Shown in pieces: positions 8,343 to 16,778 of a DNA stretch of 64,000 bases. How positions within the stretch are numbered: the stretch's first letter is position 1; every line of letters starts with the position of its first letter. A program made the translations under genes and the position numbers. The notes beneath the pieces were generated by a model that was not told the origin of the DNA, searched no databases, and saw only the letters and a list, made by a program, of their open reading frames with translations. Origin of the DNA: Mesorhizobium ciceri WSM4083 (GTDB taxonomy: Bacteria; Pseudomonadota; Alphaproteobacteria; Rhizobiales; Rhizobiaceae); NCBI RefSeq assembly GCF_000519305.1, contig NZ_JAFG01000005.1:124190-188189 (forward strand), read 5' to 3'.

Positions 8343-9545
8343 CTATCGCAGCGCTTCGACAGCCTCGGCGATACGCCCGATCGCTTTTTCGATCAGGTCC
8401 ATCGACGTGGCTATGGAAATGCGGAAGTGCGGCGACAGGCCGTAGGCTGAGCCCTGCACCACCGCGACCCGTGCCTGATCGAGCAGGTAAAGCGAGAAAT
8501 CGTCGTCGCTGCCGATAGGAGTGCCGTCCGGGCGACGACGGCCGATCAGGGCCGAGCAATTGGGATAGAGATAGAAGGCGCCCTCGGGCGTCTGGCAGGT
8601 GAGGCTAGGAATCTTGCGCAGCAGCTCCAGTGCGCGGTCGCGCCGCGCCTGGAATTCGAGTGCCCGCGGACGAAGAAAGTCCTGAGGGCCTTCAAGTGCT
8701 GCTATGGTCGCGGCTTGCGAGATGGATGACGGGTTCGACGTGCTTTGGCTCTGCACGGTCGCCATGGCGCGGATCAACTCTTCCGGCCCGCCGGCATAGC
8801 CGATCCGCCAGCCGGTCATGGCATAGGCCTTCGACACACCATTGACCGTCAGCGTGCGGCCCTTCAGCCGCGGCTCGACGCCTGCAATGGTATGGAACGC
8901 GCGCCCGTCGAACAGGATATGCTCGTAGATGTCATCGGTCAGCACGTGGACATGCGGGTGATCGAGCAACACCTCGGCCAGCCCCGCAAGTTCGTCGCGG
9001 CTGTAGACGGCGCCAGTCGGATTGGAGGGCGTGTTGAGCAGCAGCCATTTGGTGCGCCAGGTAATGGCTGCTCGCAGGGCTTGCGGCGTCAATTTGAAGC
9101 CCTCTGCCTCCGTGCAGGGAACGACCACCGGCTTGCCTTCGCCGAGCAGGACGATGTCGGTGTAGGAAACCCAATAGGGCGCTGGGACAACCACCTCGTC
9201 GCCGGGAGCCAGCGTTGCCAGCAGGGCGTTGTAGATGATCTGCTTGGCGCCGCCCGCAACACTGATTTGCGAAGGCTCATAGTCGAGGCCGTTCTCGCGC
9301 CTGAATTTTCCGGCCACCGCCTTCTTCAGCGCGGCGGTGCCGTCGACCGCCGTATAGCGCGTCTCACCCCTGCGCATCGCCTCGTAGGCCGCCTCGACGA
9401 TGTGCGGTGGCGTTGGAAAATCCGGCTCGCCGGCGCTCAGGCTGATGACGTCGATGCCGGCCGAACGCATTTCGATCGCCCGCGCGGTGACCGCCATGCT
9501 GGGGCTCGGCTTGATGACGTCGAGACGGGGAGCGATGAGGCCCAC
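8343..9545 (-). CDS. class I/II PLP aminotransferase (aspartate aminotransferase-like)
   Basis: This 400-residue protein is a fold-type I aminotransferase of the AspC/AspB (Igamma) group. The GEPDFPTPPHI signature is near residue 40, the NTPSNPTGAVY segment binds the cofactor and substrate, and the PLP lysine lies in NGVSKAYAMTGWRIGY. The start is a GTG with GAGGA 6 bases upstream. It is the first gene of the minus operon leading to BCCP, AccC, BCCP-like and PxpA, and faces a divergent FAD oxidoreductase gene across 203 bases. A close paralogue lies at 42869-44071 next to hyuAB. The amino donor is unknown. Confidence 0.9.
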   Translation of the reverse strand: MGLIAPRLDVIKPSPSMAVTARAIEMRSAGIDVISLSAGEPDFPTPPHIVEAAYEAMRRGETRYTAVDGTAALKKAVAGKFRRENGLDYEPSQISVAGGAKQIIYNALLATLAPGDEVVVPAPYWVSYTDIVLLGEGKPVVVPCTEAEGFKLTPQALRAAITWRTKWLLLNTPSNPTGAVYSRDELAGLAEVLLDHPHVHVLTDDIYEHILFDGRAFHTIAGVEPRLKGRTLTVNGVSKAYAMTGWRIGYAGGPEELIRAMATVQSQSTSNPSSISQAATIAALEGPQDFLRPRALEFQARRDRALELLRKIPSLTCQTPEGAFYLYPNCSALIGRRRPDGTPIGSDDDFSLYLLDQARVAVVQGSAYGLSPHFRISIATSMDLIEKAIGRIAEAVEALR

Positions 9546-9603
9546 GGGAAATCCTCGGCATGGCTGCCGCGACGTTGCCGGGCAGGTGATATCTGTTACA
9601 AAT

Positions 9604-9632
9604 TGGATAATGTATTCTGTTTTTCACGTCAA
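9604..9632 (-). promoter_or_regulatory. candidate promoter for the aminotransferase-BCCP-AccC-PxpA operon
   Basis: Reading the minus strand, TTGACG (9632-9627) is followed after 17 bases by TATCCA (9609-9604), about 60 bases before the GTG start at 9545. The -35 box is good, the -10 box weak. The surrounding 9,546-9,748 spacer is notably A/T-rich for this genome and separates two divergent genes. Identified by eye only. Confidence 0.35.
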
Positions 9633-9748
9633 ACCTCTTTTTCTGCATCGAAGACCGGGTTATGTCTCGTTTTGGAGGTGGACCGATAGAGGAAGATATC
9701 CAATCCTTGTCGCCACGGATGATATTCGAGATAGGGAACACGATTGGT

Positions 9749-10927
9749 ATGGGCACAAACTATGATGTGGTGATCGTCGGCGGTGGCGTTGTCGGCAGCT
9801 CGATCGCCTACTTTCTGTCAGCCAATCCGGATTTCGATGGCAGGATCGCGGTGATCGAGCGGGACCCCTACTACACGGCGTCCTCGTCTTCCTTGTCGAC
9901 CAGCGCCATCCGCCAGCAGTTCGGCACGGCGCCCAACATTGCCATGTCGAAGTTTAGCATCCACTTCCTGCGCCAGGTAAAGACGCGGCTTGCCATCGGC
10001 GACGAGTTGGCCGACATCGGCCTGCATGAGCCCGGCTACCTCGTGCTGGCGACACCCGAGCGGGCAGACGCGCAGCGTGCCAAGAACCGCGTTCAGCGCG
10101 GCATGGGCGTCGACGCCGAACTGATCGAGCAGGTCGATCTGGCACGACGCTTCCCGTGGCTCAACACGGACGATCTCGCCCTTGGCTCGCTCGGCCTTGG
10201 CAGCGAAGGCTGGTTCGACGGCCCCGGCCTGATGCAGGCCTTCCGTCGAAAGGCGCGCACGCAGGGCGTGAACTATCTTGCCGCGACGGTGACCGGACTG
10301 ACCATGGCGTCTCCCCAAAAGGTCGGCGAAGTGGTGCTCGACAATGGCGACCGGCTTGCCGCCGGCACGGTGATCAACGCGGCCGGACCATGGAGCGCGG
10401 GCATTGCCAGGATGGCCGGCGCCGAGCTGCCGGTTGTCCCGAGCAAGCGCTGCGTCTTCGTCTTCGAAACGCCGGCAAGGATCGAAAACTGCCCCTTCGT
10501 CTTCGACACGAGCGGCTTCTGGCTGCGGCCGGAAGGTCAGCTCTTCCTGTGCGGTATTCCGCCGGTGCGCGACAACGATCCAGACGATTTTGGCCTGGAT
10601 GTGGACTACGACCTGTTCGACGACTTGATCTGGCCGGCGCTCGCCCATCGTGTGCCCGGGTTTGAGCAATTGCGGATGCTGCGCGCCTGGGCGGGGCTCT
10701 ACGAGTACAACACCTTCGACCACAGCGGCATCATCGGCCGGCATCCCGAGATCTCGAATTTTGTCCTGGCCACCGGCTTCAGCGGCCACGGCATGATGCA
10801 TGCAGCGGCGACCGGGTCGGGCGTCAGTGATCTCATTGCCTATGGCGAGTACCGCTCTGTCGACCTGTCGGCCTTCCGCTATGAAAGGATCGCTGGCAAT
10901 CAGCCTATCGAGGAACATGTCTACTGA
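9749..10927 (+). CDS. FAD-dependent oxidoreductase (DAO family, FOXRED1-like)
   Basis: This 392-residue protein is of the D-amino acid oxidase/sarcosine oxidase superfamily. The Rossmann motif VVIVGGGVVGSSIAYFL is at the N-terminus, then SSLSTSAIRQQFG (the segment around the flavin in this subfamily), and the C-terminal FAD motif near ATGFSGHGMMHA. The ATG at 9749 gives a normal N-terminus; an in-frame ATG at 9662 would add 29 unconserved residues. Such enzymes oxidise secondary or primary amino acids to imines, releasing H2O2 or reducing an acceptor. A paralogue lies at 23065-24282. It precedes a GntR regulator and faces the aminotransferase operon. Confidence 0.87.
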   Translation: MGTNYDVVIVGGGVVGSSIAYFLSANPDFDGRIAVIERDPYYTASSSSLSTSAIRQQFGTAPNIAMSKFSIHFLRQVKTRLAIGDELADIGLHEPGYLVLATPERADAQRAKNRVQRGMGVDAELIEQVDLARRFPWLNTDDLALGSLGLGSEGWFDGPGLMQAFRRKARTQGVNYLAATVTGLTMASPQKVGEVVLDNGDRLAAGTVINAAGPWSAGIARMAGAELPVVPSKRCVFVFETPARIENCPFVFDTSGFWLRPEGQLFLCGIPPVRDNDPDDFGLDVDYDLFDDLIWPALAHRVPGFEQLRMLRAWAGLYEYNTFDHSGIIGRHPEISNFVLATGFSGHGMMHAAATGSGVSDLIAYGEYRSVDLSAFRYERIAGNQPIEEHVY

Positions 10928-11033
10928 AGCGAAACGGGCGACATGGCATCGCGGTGACAACGGTGCTATGCGTCCACTTCTTCCATCAACACGGCGCCAG
11001 TCAACAAACAAGGCGGCCGCCCCAGGCTGATTC

Positions 11034-11687
11034 ATGCTCGTACAGAAGAAAACCATCTCGACCCAGGTCGCCGATGCCATCAGGCAGAAGATACTGATCG
11101 GTGAATACGAGGCCAATTTCCAACTGCGGCAGGAACATCTGGCCACCGAGTTCGGTGTCAGCCGAATTCCGGTGCGAGAGGCGCTGCATCAGCTTCATTC
11201 GGAAGGCTTCGTCACGCTGGTTTCCCACAAGGGCGCCGTCGTCACCTCCATTTCCCTGGACGAGATCCTCGAGCTCTACGAATTGCGAGCCCGGATCGAA
11301 ACATGGCTACTGGCCCTGGCCATTCCAAGGATGACGGAGGCAGACCTCGCGCTGGCCCGCGAGCGCGCAAAGCAGCACCAGGAGCAGGGCAAGACCGGCG
11401 AGTACTCGAACCAGCTCAACTGGAACTTCCACGCCGCGCTCTACCAGCCGTCCGGCCGCAAGGCGACGATCGAACTGGTCGGGCGCATCTACCAGCAGCT
11501 GGAACGCTACACGCGCATGATGGTGACGCTCACCGAAATCCAGGCCCAGTCCGACCGCGACCACTGGCAACTCATCGACCTGTGCGAAGCCAAGGATACG
11601 CTGCGCGCCGTCGGCCTGTTGGAAATGCATATCATCACCAGCGGTAAATTCCTGGTCGACCGGCTTCAGGAATTGCGGGGAAGCTGA
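11034..11687 (+). CDS. GntR family transcriptional regulator, FCD (FadR) subgroup
   Basis: This 217-residue regulator has an N-terminal GntR winged helix-turn-helix (residues about 8-70, with LRQEHLATEFGVSRIPVREALHQL split across the helices) and a C-terminal all-helical FCD effector domain (ELYELRARIETWLL..; DLCEAKDTLRAVGLLEMHI). FCD domains bind small carboxylates through conserved His/Asp residues. It lies downstream of the FAD oxidoreductase, 106 bases after its stop, and is convergent with the VOC gene. It may control the FAD oxidase or the pxp operons; no clear operator palindrome was seen near it. Confidence 0.9.
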   Translation: MLVQKKTISTQVADAIRQKILIGEYEANFQLRQEHLATEFGVSRIPVREALHQLHSEGFVTLVSHKGAVVTSISLDEILELYELRARIETWLLALAIPRMTEADLALARERAKQHQEQGKTGEYSNQLNWNFHAALYQPSGRKATIELVGRIYQQLERYTRMMVTLTEIQAQSDRDHWQLIDLCEAKDTLRAVGLLEMHIITSGKFLVDRLQELRGS

Positions 11688-11741
11688 CGGACCAGTCGTT
11701 CTTGGGCTTAATCGGCCTCCCCAATCCTTTGCGTTGGTGGA

Positions 11742-12191
11742 TCATTTGCCGGGCAGATTGGTTGCCCGGGTCAGCAGGATCACGCCTGCCTTGTCGGCTG
11801 TGTCGTAGTAGGTGAAGCCGGTGCGGTTTTCCCGGCGCCCGCGCATCAGCACGGCAAGCCCGTCGGTTTTCGCCTTGGTTTCGGCTGCGTCCGCATCACG
11901 AACCTCGAAGCCGATATGGAAGACGCCTTCACCCTTGCTGTCGAGATGAATTCGCTGCGGTGAAGGATCGCCGTTCGGCTGGCACAGCTGCAGCTGAACG
12001 TTCGGCAAGTTGCAAATCCGGTATTGCATCGCCTTGAAACCCTCGGGGCTTGGGACCTGCAATTCTTCGTATTCGGTCAGCGGCGGATAGGACTCCCATG
12101 GCCCGATGCCTATGGAGTCATAGTAGGCCTGCGCCTTGTCGATATCGTGCACGACGATGCAGATGTGATGCAGCTTGTCGAAATTACCCAT
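11742..12191 (-). CDS. VOC family protein (glyoxalase/dioxygenase superfamily)
   Basis: This 149-residue protein has the paired beta-alpha-beta-beta-beta units of the vicinal oxygen chelate superfamily: HHICIVVHDIDKAQAYYDSIG at the N-terminus (split by its metal-ligand His) and GVFHIGFEVRDADA in the second half. The Glu/His metal ligands appear to be present, so it could be a lyase, epimerase or dioxygenase. It is the last gene of the minus operon and starts 4 bases after the SDR stop with GGAG upstream of the ATG. A VOC gene is also part of the Pseudomonas itaconate cluster, whose counterpart here lies on the other side of the LysR gene. The substrate is unknown. Confidence 0.85.
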   Translation of the reverse strand: MGNFDKLHHICIVVHDIDKAQAYYDSIGIGPWESYPPLTEYEELQVPSPEGFKAMQYRICNLPNVQLQLCQPNGDPSPQRIHLDSKGEGVFHIGFEVRDADAAETKAKTDGLAVLMRGRRENRTGFTYYDTADKAGVILLTRATNLPGK

Positions 12192-12195
12192 TTTC

Positions 12196-12975
12196 CTACT
12201 CCTTGATCGGAACCGTATAGTTCAGCACCCGGCGCCCTCCGTCGGGGTAGATCGTCTCGCCGGTGATGTAGGAAGCGTCGTCGCTGGCCAGGAACGCCAC
12301 GACCGAAGCGATCTCGGCTGCCGTGCCGAGGCGCCCGAGCGGTGTGCGCGAAAGGACCGCCCGCCGCATTTCTTCCGAATCGATGAATGTCCCGTCCATG
12401 ACCATCTCCGTGGCGATGGTGCCCGGGCCGACACCGACCACACGGATGCCATGGGGAGCGAAGGCGACGGCTGCGGTGCTGGTGACCTGGTTCATGCCGC
12501 CCTTGGAGATCGCGTAGGTGGCGACACGCGGGTTGGCGAGGCCCGAATTGATCGACGACATGTTGATGATGGCGCCGCCTCCACCTTGCGCGATCATCTG
12601 GCGGGCTGCGGCCTGGGTGCCCATGAACGCGCCCTTCAGATTGACGGCGAGAACCCTGTCGTAGTCCGCCTCTGTGATGTCGAGAAAGTCCTGGACCGGA
12701 GCGATGCCGGCATTGTTGACCATGATGTCGACACGGCCGAACTTCGCCACCGCCGCTGCAATCAGCCCATCGACCTGGTCCTTCTTGCTGACATCCGTAA
12801 CCACCGCCAGGACGCTGTCGGTGGTGCCGATTGCAGCGGCACATTTTTTTAGCTCCACGGCATCGATGTCGCCGAGCACGAGCTTCGCGCCTTCGGCCAA
12901 AAAGCGTTCCGCGCAAGCGCGTCCGATGCCGCGCGCCGCGCCTGTGACAACCGCCACCTTGCCTGCCTGTCTCAT
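12196..12975 (-). CDS. SDR family oxidoreductase
   Basis: This 259-residue classical short-chain dehydrogenase has the NAD-binding TGAARGIGRA motif, NNAG, the catalytic Ser in NMSSINS, and Tyr-x3-Lys in YAISK. The ATG at 12975 is preceded by AAGGA at 6 bases; upstream in-frame starts lack such a site. Its C-terminus IYPDGGRRVLNYTVPIKE is nearly identical to that of the truncated SDR at the window start, so both probably act on similar substrates. It sits between aldehyde dehydrogenase and VOC genes in a minus operon. Confidence 0.92.
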   Translation of the reverse strand: MRQAGKVAVVTGAARGIGRACAERFLAEGAKLVLGDIDAVELKKCAAAIGTTDSVLAVVTDVSKKDQVDGLIAAAVAKFGRVDIMVNNAGIAPVQDFLDITEADYDRVLAVNLKGAFMGTQAAARQMIAQGGGGAIINMSSINSGLANPRVATYAISKGGMNQVTSTAAVAFAPHGIRVVGVGPGTIATEMVMDGTFIDSEEMRRAVLSRTPLGRLGTAAEIASVVAFLASDDASYITGETIYPDGGRRVLNYTVPIKE

Positions 12976-13069
12976 GTCCAATCCTTCGATCATTTGTAAG
13001 TCGGCCACCGTCTCAGGGAGCATGGGCCGAGCTTGGCTACGGATGGGGATTCTCCCACCGAAGCCTAGC

Positions 13070-14548
13070 TTAGCGGATAACGAAGGGATTGGCGGTCTTG
13101 CCGGCGGTGTCTATCCACACCGTCTTGGTCTGCAGATAGGAATTGATGGCATCCTGCCCGCTTTCGCGCCCGATACCGCTCCTCTTGTAGCCGCCGAAGG
13201 GCGCCATGTAGGAGACGGCACGGTATGAATTGATCCAAACCATCCCCGCCTCCATTGCGGCCGCGCCGCGCAACGCCCGGCCCATGTCGCTGGTCCATAT
13301 TCCCGCTGCCAGCCCGTAGGGGCTGTCATTGGCAATGGCGAAAGCCTCTTCCTCGTCGTCGAACGGAATGACCGACAGGATCGGTCCGAACACCTCTTCG
13401 CGCGCGATCCGCATGGTGTTGTTCACGCCGGTGAAGATGGTGGGCTCGACGAACCAGCCCTCGGCCAATTCACCCGAGGCCGGCTTGCCGCCGCCCAGCA
13501 CGCAAAGCGCACCCTCGCGGCGCGCGATGCCGAGATAGGACAGCACCTTCTCGCGCTGGGCTTGCGTGGTGATCGGCCCGACCTGCGTCTCTTGCAGCGC
13601 CGGATTGCCCAATCGAGCGCTGGCCGCCAGCGTTATAACGCCTTCCACGAACCGGTCGTGGATTTTGCGATGCACCAGCAGCCGCGGACCCGCGATGCAG
13701 GTCTGGCCGCTGGCCGCGAAGATGCCTGAGATCGCGCCGTTGACCGCGCTCTCGATATCGGCGTCGTCGAAGACGATGTTGGCCGATTTGCCGCCGAGCT
13801 CCAGCGTGACGACTTTTAGCTGTTCGGCAGCCGCTCGATAGACCGCGATCCCGCCAGGCTCACCACCGGTGAAGGCGATCTTGGCGACGTCGGGATGAGA
13901 GACGAGTGGCGCGCCGACATCAAGCGGCATGCCGGTAACGGTGTTGACCACGCCGGGCGGGAAGCCCGCCTGCGCAAACAGTTTCACGAATTCCAGCGTC
14001 GAGGCCGAGGCGTGTTCCGACGGCTTGATGACGACGGTGTTGCCTGCGGCCAGCAGCGGCGCGAGCTTCCATGTCAGAAGCAAAAGCGGTGAATTCCAGG
14101 GCACGATCGCTGCAATGACACCCAGTGGCTCGTGGCGGGTGAAAGCGAACATGCCAGCCTTGTCGATCGGCAGCACCGACCCTTCGACCTTGTCGGCAAG
14201 ACCGCCGAAATAGCGGAACCATTCCGGGATATAGCGCAGCTGTGCCGTCATTTCGGTGAGCAGCTTGCCATTGTCGCGCGTCTCGACGGCGGCAATACGA
14301 ACTGCGTTCTCGGCGATCAGATCGGCCAGCCGCACGAGCAGCTTGCCCCGCGCGGTCGGCGTGATGCCGGCCCATTCCTTCGATCGAAATGCTGCCTTCG
14401 CGGACGCCACGGCGGCGTCCACCTGGCTCACGCCTCCACGCGGGATCAGCGCCCAGGGCCTGCCGGTGAACGGATCATGGCTCTCGAATGTATCGGCTGT
14501 CGATTGCAACCGACCGCCGACCGTGTTCTGGAAACTGACCAGCGCCAT
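13070..14548 (-). CDS. NAD(P)-dependent aldehyde dehydrogenase
   Basis: This 492-residue aldehyde dehydrogenase has the cofactor-binding PWNSPLLLLTWK, the general-base Glu in LELGGKSANIVF and the catalytic Cys in SGQTCIAGPRLL. The length is normal for the family. The ATG at 14548 has GAGG at 6 bases; an in-frame TTG 12 bases upstream is less likely. It starts 8 bases after the ThDP beta-subunit gene, so the aldehyde made by that decarboxylase is the probable substrate. The identity of the aldehyde is not visible. Confidence 0.92.
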   Translation of the reverse strand: MALVSFQNTVGGRLQSTADTFESHDPFTGRPWALIPRGGVSQVDAAVASAKAAFRSKEWAGITPTARGKLLVRLADLIAENAVRIAAVETRDNGKLLTEMTAQLRYIPEWFRYFGGLADKVEGSVLPIDKAGMFAFTRHEPLGVIAAIVPWNSPLLLLTWKLAPLLAAGNTVVIKPSEHASASTLEFVKLFAQAGFPPGVVNTVTGMPLDVGAPLVSHPDVAKIAFTGGEPGGIAVYRAAAEQLKVVTLELGGKSANIVFDDADIESAVNGAISGIFAASGQTCIAGPRLLVHRKIHDRFVEGVITLAASARLGNPALQETQVGPITTQAQREKVLSYLGIARREGALCVLGGGKPASGELAEGWFVEPTIFTGVNNTMRIAREEVFGPILSVIPFDDEEEAFAIANDSPYGLAAGIWTSDMGRALRGAAAMEAGMVWINSYRAVSYMAPFGGYKRSGIGRESGQDAINSYLQTKTVWIDTAGKTANPFVIR

Positions 14549-14556
14549 ATCGGTCC

Positions 14557-15144
14557 TCAACAGGTGGCAAAGCCCAGATGGGCGCGAAAGCGGTTCTTGA
14601 CCTCGACCGCGTCGCGCGGCGGCAGCGAGCGCGGCAGGTTCTCGGCGGTGATTTTCAGCACGAAAAGGCGTGGACCGTCGGCCGCGCGACGAAGCTCTTC
14701 ACACAGCGTGTCGACCTCCTCCAGCGAACGCAACTCGGCGGTTTTCGAAAAACCGCAAGCGGCCGCGACCTTGTCAAAACCAATGCCCTTGCCGGTATGG
14801 CTGGACTGCATGCCGGTCTCGCCGAAATGCTGATTGTCGAGCACGACCAGGTCGAGATTTTTCGGCCGCGCCACCGAGATCGTGGCCAGCGAACCGAAGG
14901 CCATCAACTGTTCGCCATCCCCGGTGATCACCATGACCCGCTTGTCGGGCTGGGCCTGGGCAATCCCCAGGCCGATCAGCGCAGCGCCGCCCATGGCGCC
15001 CCACAGATAATAGTTGTCGTTGCGGTCGCCGGCGGCATGCACGTCGTAGCTCGGCGAGCCGAGACCGGTCACGACCAGGGCGCCATCGCGGGCGTCAAGC
15101 AGCTTCTTCACCGCAACCCGGCGGTCCATCGTCGGTAAATTCAT
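14557..15144 (-). CDS. ThDP-dependent 2-oxoacid decarboxylase, beta (PP domain) subunit
   Basis: This 195-residue protein is a stand-alone thiamine diphosphate PP domain. The Mg/ThDP motif begins at GDGEQLMAF and ends about 26 residues later at VVLDNQHFG. Size and layout match the beta subunits of sulfopyruvate and phosphonopyruvate decarboxylases (ComE-type). The frame is open upstream, but the ATG at 15144 lies 5 bases after the alpha-subunit stop with GGTGAG before it. The residues after the Asn (FGETGMQSSHTG) differ from textbook ComE, so the 2-oxoacid substrate is open. Confidence 0.85.
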   Translation of the reverse strand: MNLPTMDRRVAVKKLLDARDGALVVTGLGSPSYDVHAAGDRNDNYYLWGAMGGAALIGLGIAQAQPDKRVMVITGDGEQLMAFGSLATISVARPKNLDLVVLDNQHFGETGMQSSHTGKGIGFDKVAAACGFSKTAELRSLEEVDTLCEELRRAADGPRLFVLKITAENLPRSLPPRDAVEVKNRFRAHLGFATC

Positions 15145-15149
15145 GTCGC

Positions 15150-15722
15150 TCACCACTTCTTCTTGCCGAGCAGCCGCTGCCCGATCAGCACGGCAATCTG
15201 CTGGTCGGCGTCGAAAGCCATCAGGGCTGCTTGCGCCACCGTCTCCACCAGGTCGGGGCCGGTCTCGGCGCGCAGCACCCTGAGGCCGATCGCCTTCAGC
15301 GAGGCTTCCGTCGCCTGCCCCATCGGCACCTGCCACGGGTTGAATTCGGCCCATTCGCCACGCATCGTCACCAGGACGAGCAAGGGAAAGCGCGCCTGCA
15401 CGGGAAGCGACAGCATGTTGATGCAATTGCCGACGCCGGAGGATTGCATTAGTACGACGCTCCGCTTGCCGCCGAGCCAGGCGCCGGCGGCAATGGCGAT
15501 GCCCTCCTCCTCCGTCGTCAGCACGTTGGTGATGACCTCGGGTTCCTCACTGAAAAGGTGGATCAATGTGGTGTGGCCGGCATCGGGCACGTAGGACATG
15601 TGGCTGATGCCGGCAGCCTTGAGCACCTCATAGACCTGATCCGGCCATTGCCTTTCAGGCGCCGCCGGAGCGGCTGCAAGTGCTCCTGCTTCCGGATGTT
15701 TTGCTTCTACGCTCGCCGTCAC
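15150..15722 (-). CDS. ThDP-dependent 2-oxoacid decarboxylase, alpha (PYR domain) subunit
   Basis: This 190-residue protein is a stand-alone ThDP PYR domain: SYVPDAGHTTLIHLF, the cofactor-activating Glu in LTTEEEGIAIAAGAWLGG, and MQSSGVGNCINMLSL. It matches the alpha subunits of sulfopyruvate/phosphonopyruvate decarboxylase-like enzymes (ComD-type). The start is GTG at 15722 with a GGGGG stretch before it; no better in-frame start was found, and the first 20 residues look like a tail. It is the first gene of the minus operon and divergent from lysR across 101 bases that hold a LysR box. Confidence 0.83.
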   Translation of the reverse strand: MTASVEAKHPEAGALAAAPAAPERQWPDQVYEVLKAAGISHMSYVPDAGHTTLIHLFSEEPEVITNVLTTEEEGIAIAAGAWLGGKRSVVLMQSSGVGNCINMLSLPVQARFPLLVLVTMRGEWAEFNPWQVPMGQATEASLKAIGLRVLRAETGPDLVETVAQAALMAFDADQQIAVLIGQRLLGKKKW

Positions 15723-15802
15723 CTTGGACCCCCGGGAATTTGGATTGGAACCAGACTACCTCGGCTGTCCGATCTAATCTTCGTCTCTTTCTTGTGATCA
15801 GA

Positions 15803-15819
15803 TATAATGGTATTCGATA
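15803..15819 (+). promoter_or_regulatory. LysR-type T-N11-A box 1 (upstream of lysR)
   Basis: TAT-N11-ATA (TAT, AATGGTATTCG, ATA) lies 4 bases before the lysR ATG and 81 bases before the divergent ThDP alpha gene. It contains a perfect TATAAT. A 29-base stretch (15799-15827) including it matches 24 of 29 bases of the reverse complement of 16754-16782, which carries box 2. The LysR family typically binds T-N11-A; binding here is inferred. Confidence 0.6.
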
Positions 15820-15823
15820 GCTC

Positions 15824-16759
15824 ATGGAGTTATCGCAGCTACGCACCCTCATCCACGTCGCCGAACTCGGCAGCCTCAGCAAGGCCGCCGACCGGCTGCA
15901 CATCGCGCAGCCGGCGCTCAGCCGGCAGGTGCGCATGCTGGAGGAGGAATTGGGCTTTGCCCTTTTCCTGCGCCACGGACGCGGCATGGTGCTGTCCGAG
16001 CAGGGCAAGGAGGTGCTGACGCGCGCCATGCGCGTGATGGCCGAGATCGACGAGATCCGCGCCACGGCCACGCCCGCCGATGCGCCGCTGACCGGCGAAG
16101 TGGCCATCGGCCTGCCGCCCACGGTTGCCGACATTATTTCGCTGCCGCTGGCGGCCGCCTTCGGCAAGGCCCATCCCAAGGCGAAGCTCAGACTTGTCAG
16201 CGCCTATACAGGCTATCTGCTGGACTGGATGCACCGCGGCGAGGTCGACGTCGCGGTGCTCTACGATCCGCGTATGGCACGTTCGCTGCGCTCGCGCCCG
16301 CTGCTCCTGGAAAACCTCTTCCTGATCGGACCGCCGGATGCGGGATTTTCGACCGTGCGCGCCGTGTCGTTCGCCTCGCTCGCGGGCAAGCGCCTGCTGC
16401 TGCCCAGCATCAAGCACGGGCTGCGCATCATTGTCGAACGCTGCGCCACGGATGCCGGCATCACGCTCGATGTCGGCATCGAAGCGGACTCGTACTCGGC
16501 GCTGAAGGACCTGGTGCGCAACGGCCATGGCTGGACGATCCTGCCGCTCGCTCCCATCCATGCCGACGTGACCGCCGGGCTGCTCACCGCAGCGCCGCTT
16601 ATCGATCCGGTGCCCGTACGCCGCCTGATCCTTGCCTACCCGGCGGACCGGCCTGCCTCGCGGCTGGCGCGGTTTGCCGGACAAGCGATAGAGGACATCG
16701 CCAAGGATCTTGTCGGGCGGGCCGTCTGGGTTGGCCAGCTTCTCGGCCCTCCACCATAA
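15824..16759 (+). CDS. LysR family regulator, probably of the itaconate-type operon
   Basis: This 311-residue LysR-type regulator has an N-terminal HTH (LRTLIHVAELGSLSKAADRL; QPALSRQVRMLEEELG) and a periplasmic-binding-fold effector domain from about residue 90. It is divergent from the ThDP-decarboxylase operon and 105 bases upstream of the acyl-CoA dehydrogenase gene that begins the itaconate-type operon. In Pseudomonas a LysR gene adjoins the itaconate cluster in a similar way. Two T-N11-A boxes, one at each end of the gene, suggest it controls itself, the divergent operon and the downstream operon. No good ribosome site precedes the ATG. Confidence 0.92.
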   Translation: MELSQLRTLIHVAELGSLSKAADRLHIAQPALSRQVRMLEEELGFALFLRHGRGMVLSEQGKEVLTRAMRVMAEIDEIRATATPADAPLTGEVAIGLPPTVADIISLPLAAAFGKAHPKAKLRLVSAYTGYLLDWMHRGEVDVAVLYDPRMARSLRSRPLLLENLFLIGPPDAGFSTVRAVSFASLAGKRLLLPSIKHGLRIIVERCATDAGITLDVGIEADSYSALKDLVRNGHGWTILPLAPIHADVTAGLLTAAPLIDPVPVRRLILAYPADRPASRLARFAGQAIEDIAKDLVGRAVWVGQLLGPPP

Positions 16760-16761
16760 GC

Positions 16762-16778
16762 ATTCGAATTCCGTTATA
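16762..16778 (-). promoter_or_regulatory. LysR-type T-N11-A box 2 (upstream of acyl-CoA dehydrogenase operon)
   Basis: On the minus strand the site reads TAT, AACGGAATTCG, AAT, again T-N11-A, 3 bases after the lysR stop and about 87 bases before the acyl-CoA dehydrogenase ATG. Over 20 bases it differs from box 1 at three positions only. Its location is normal for an activator site of the downstream operon. Confidence 0.6.
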
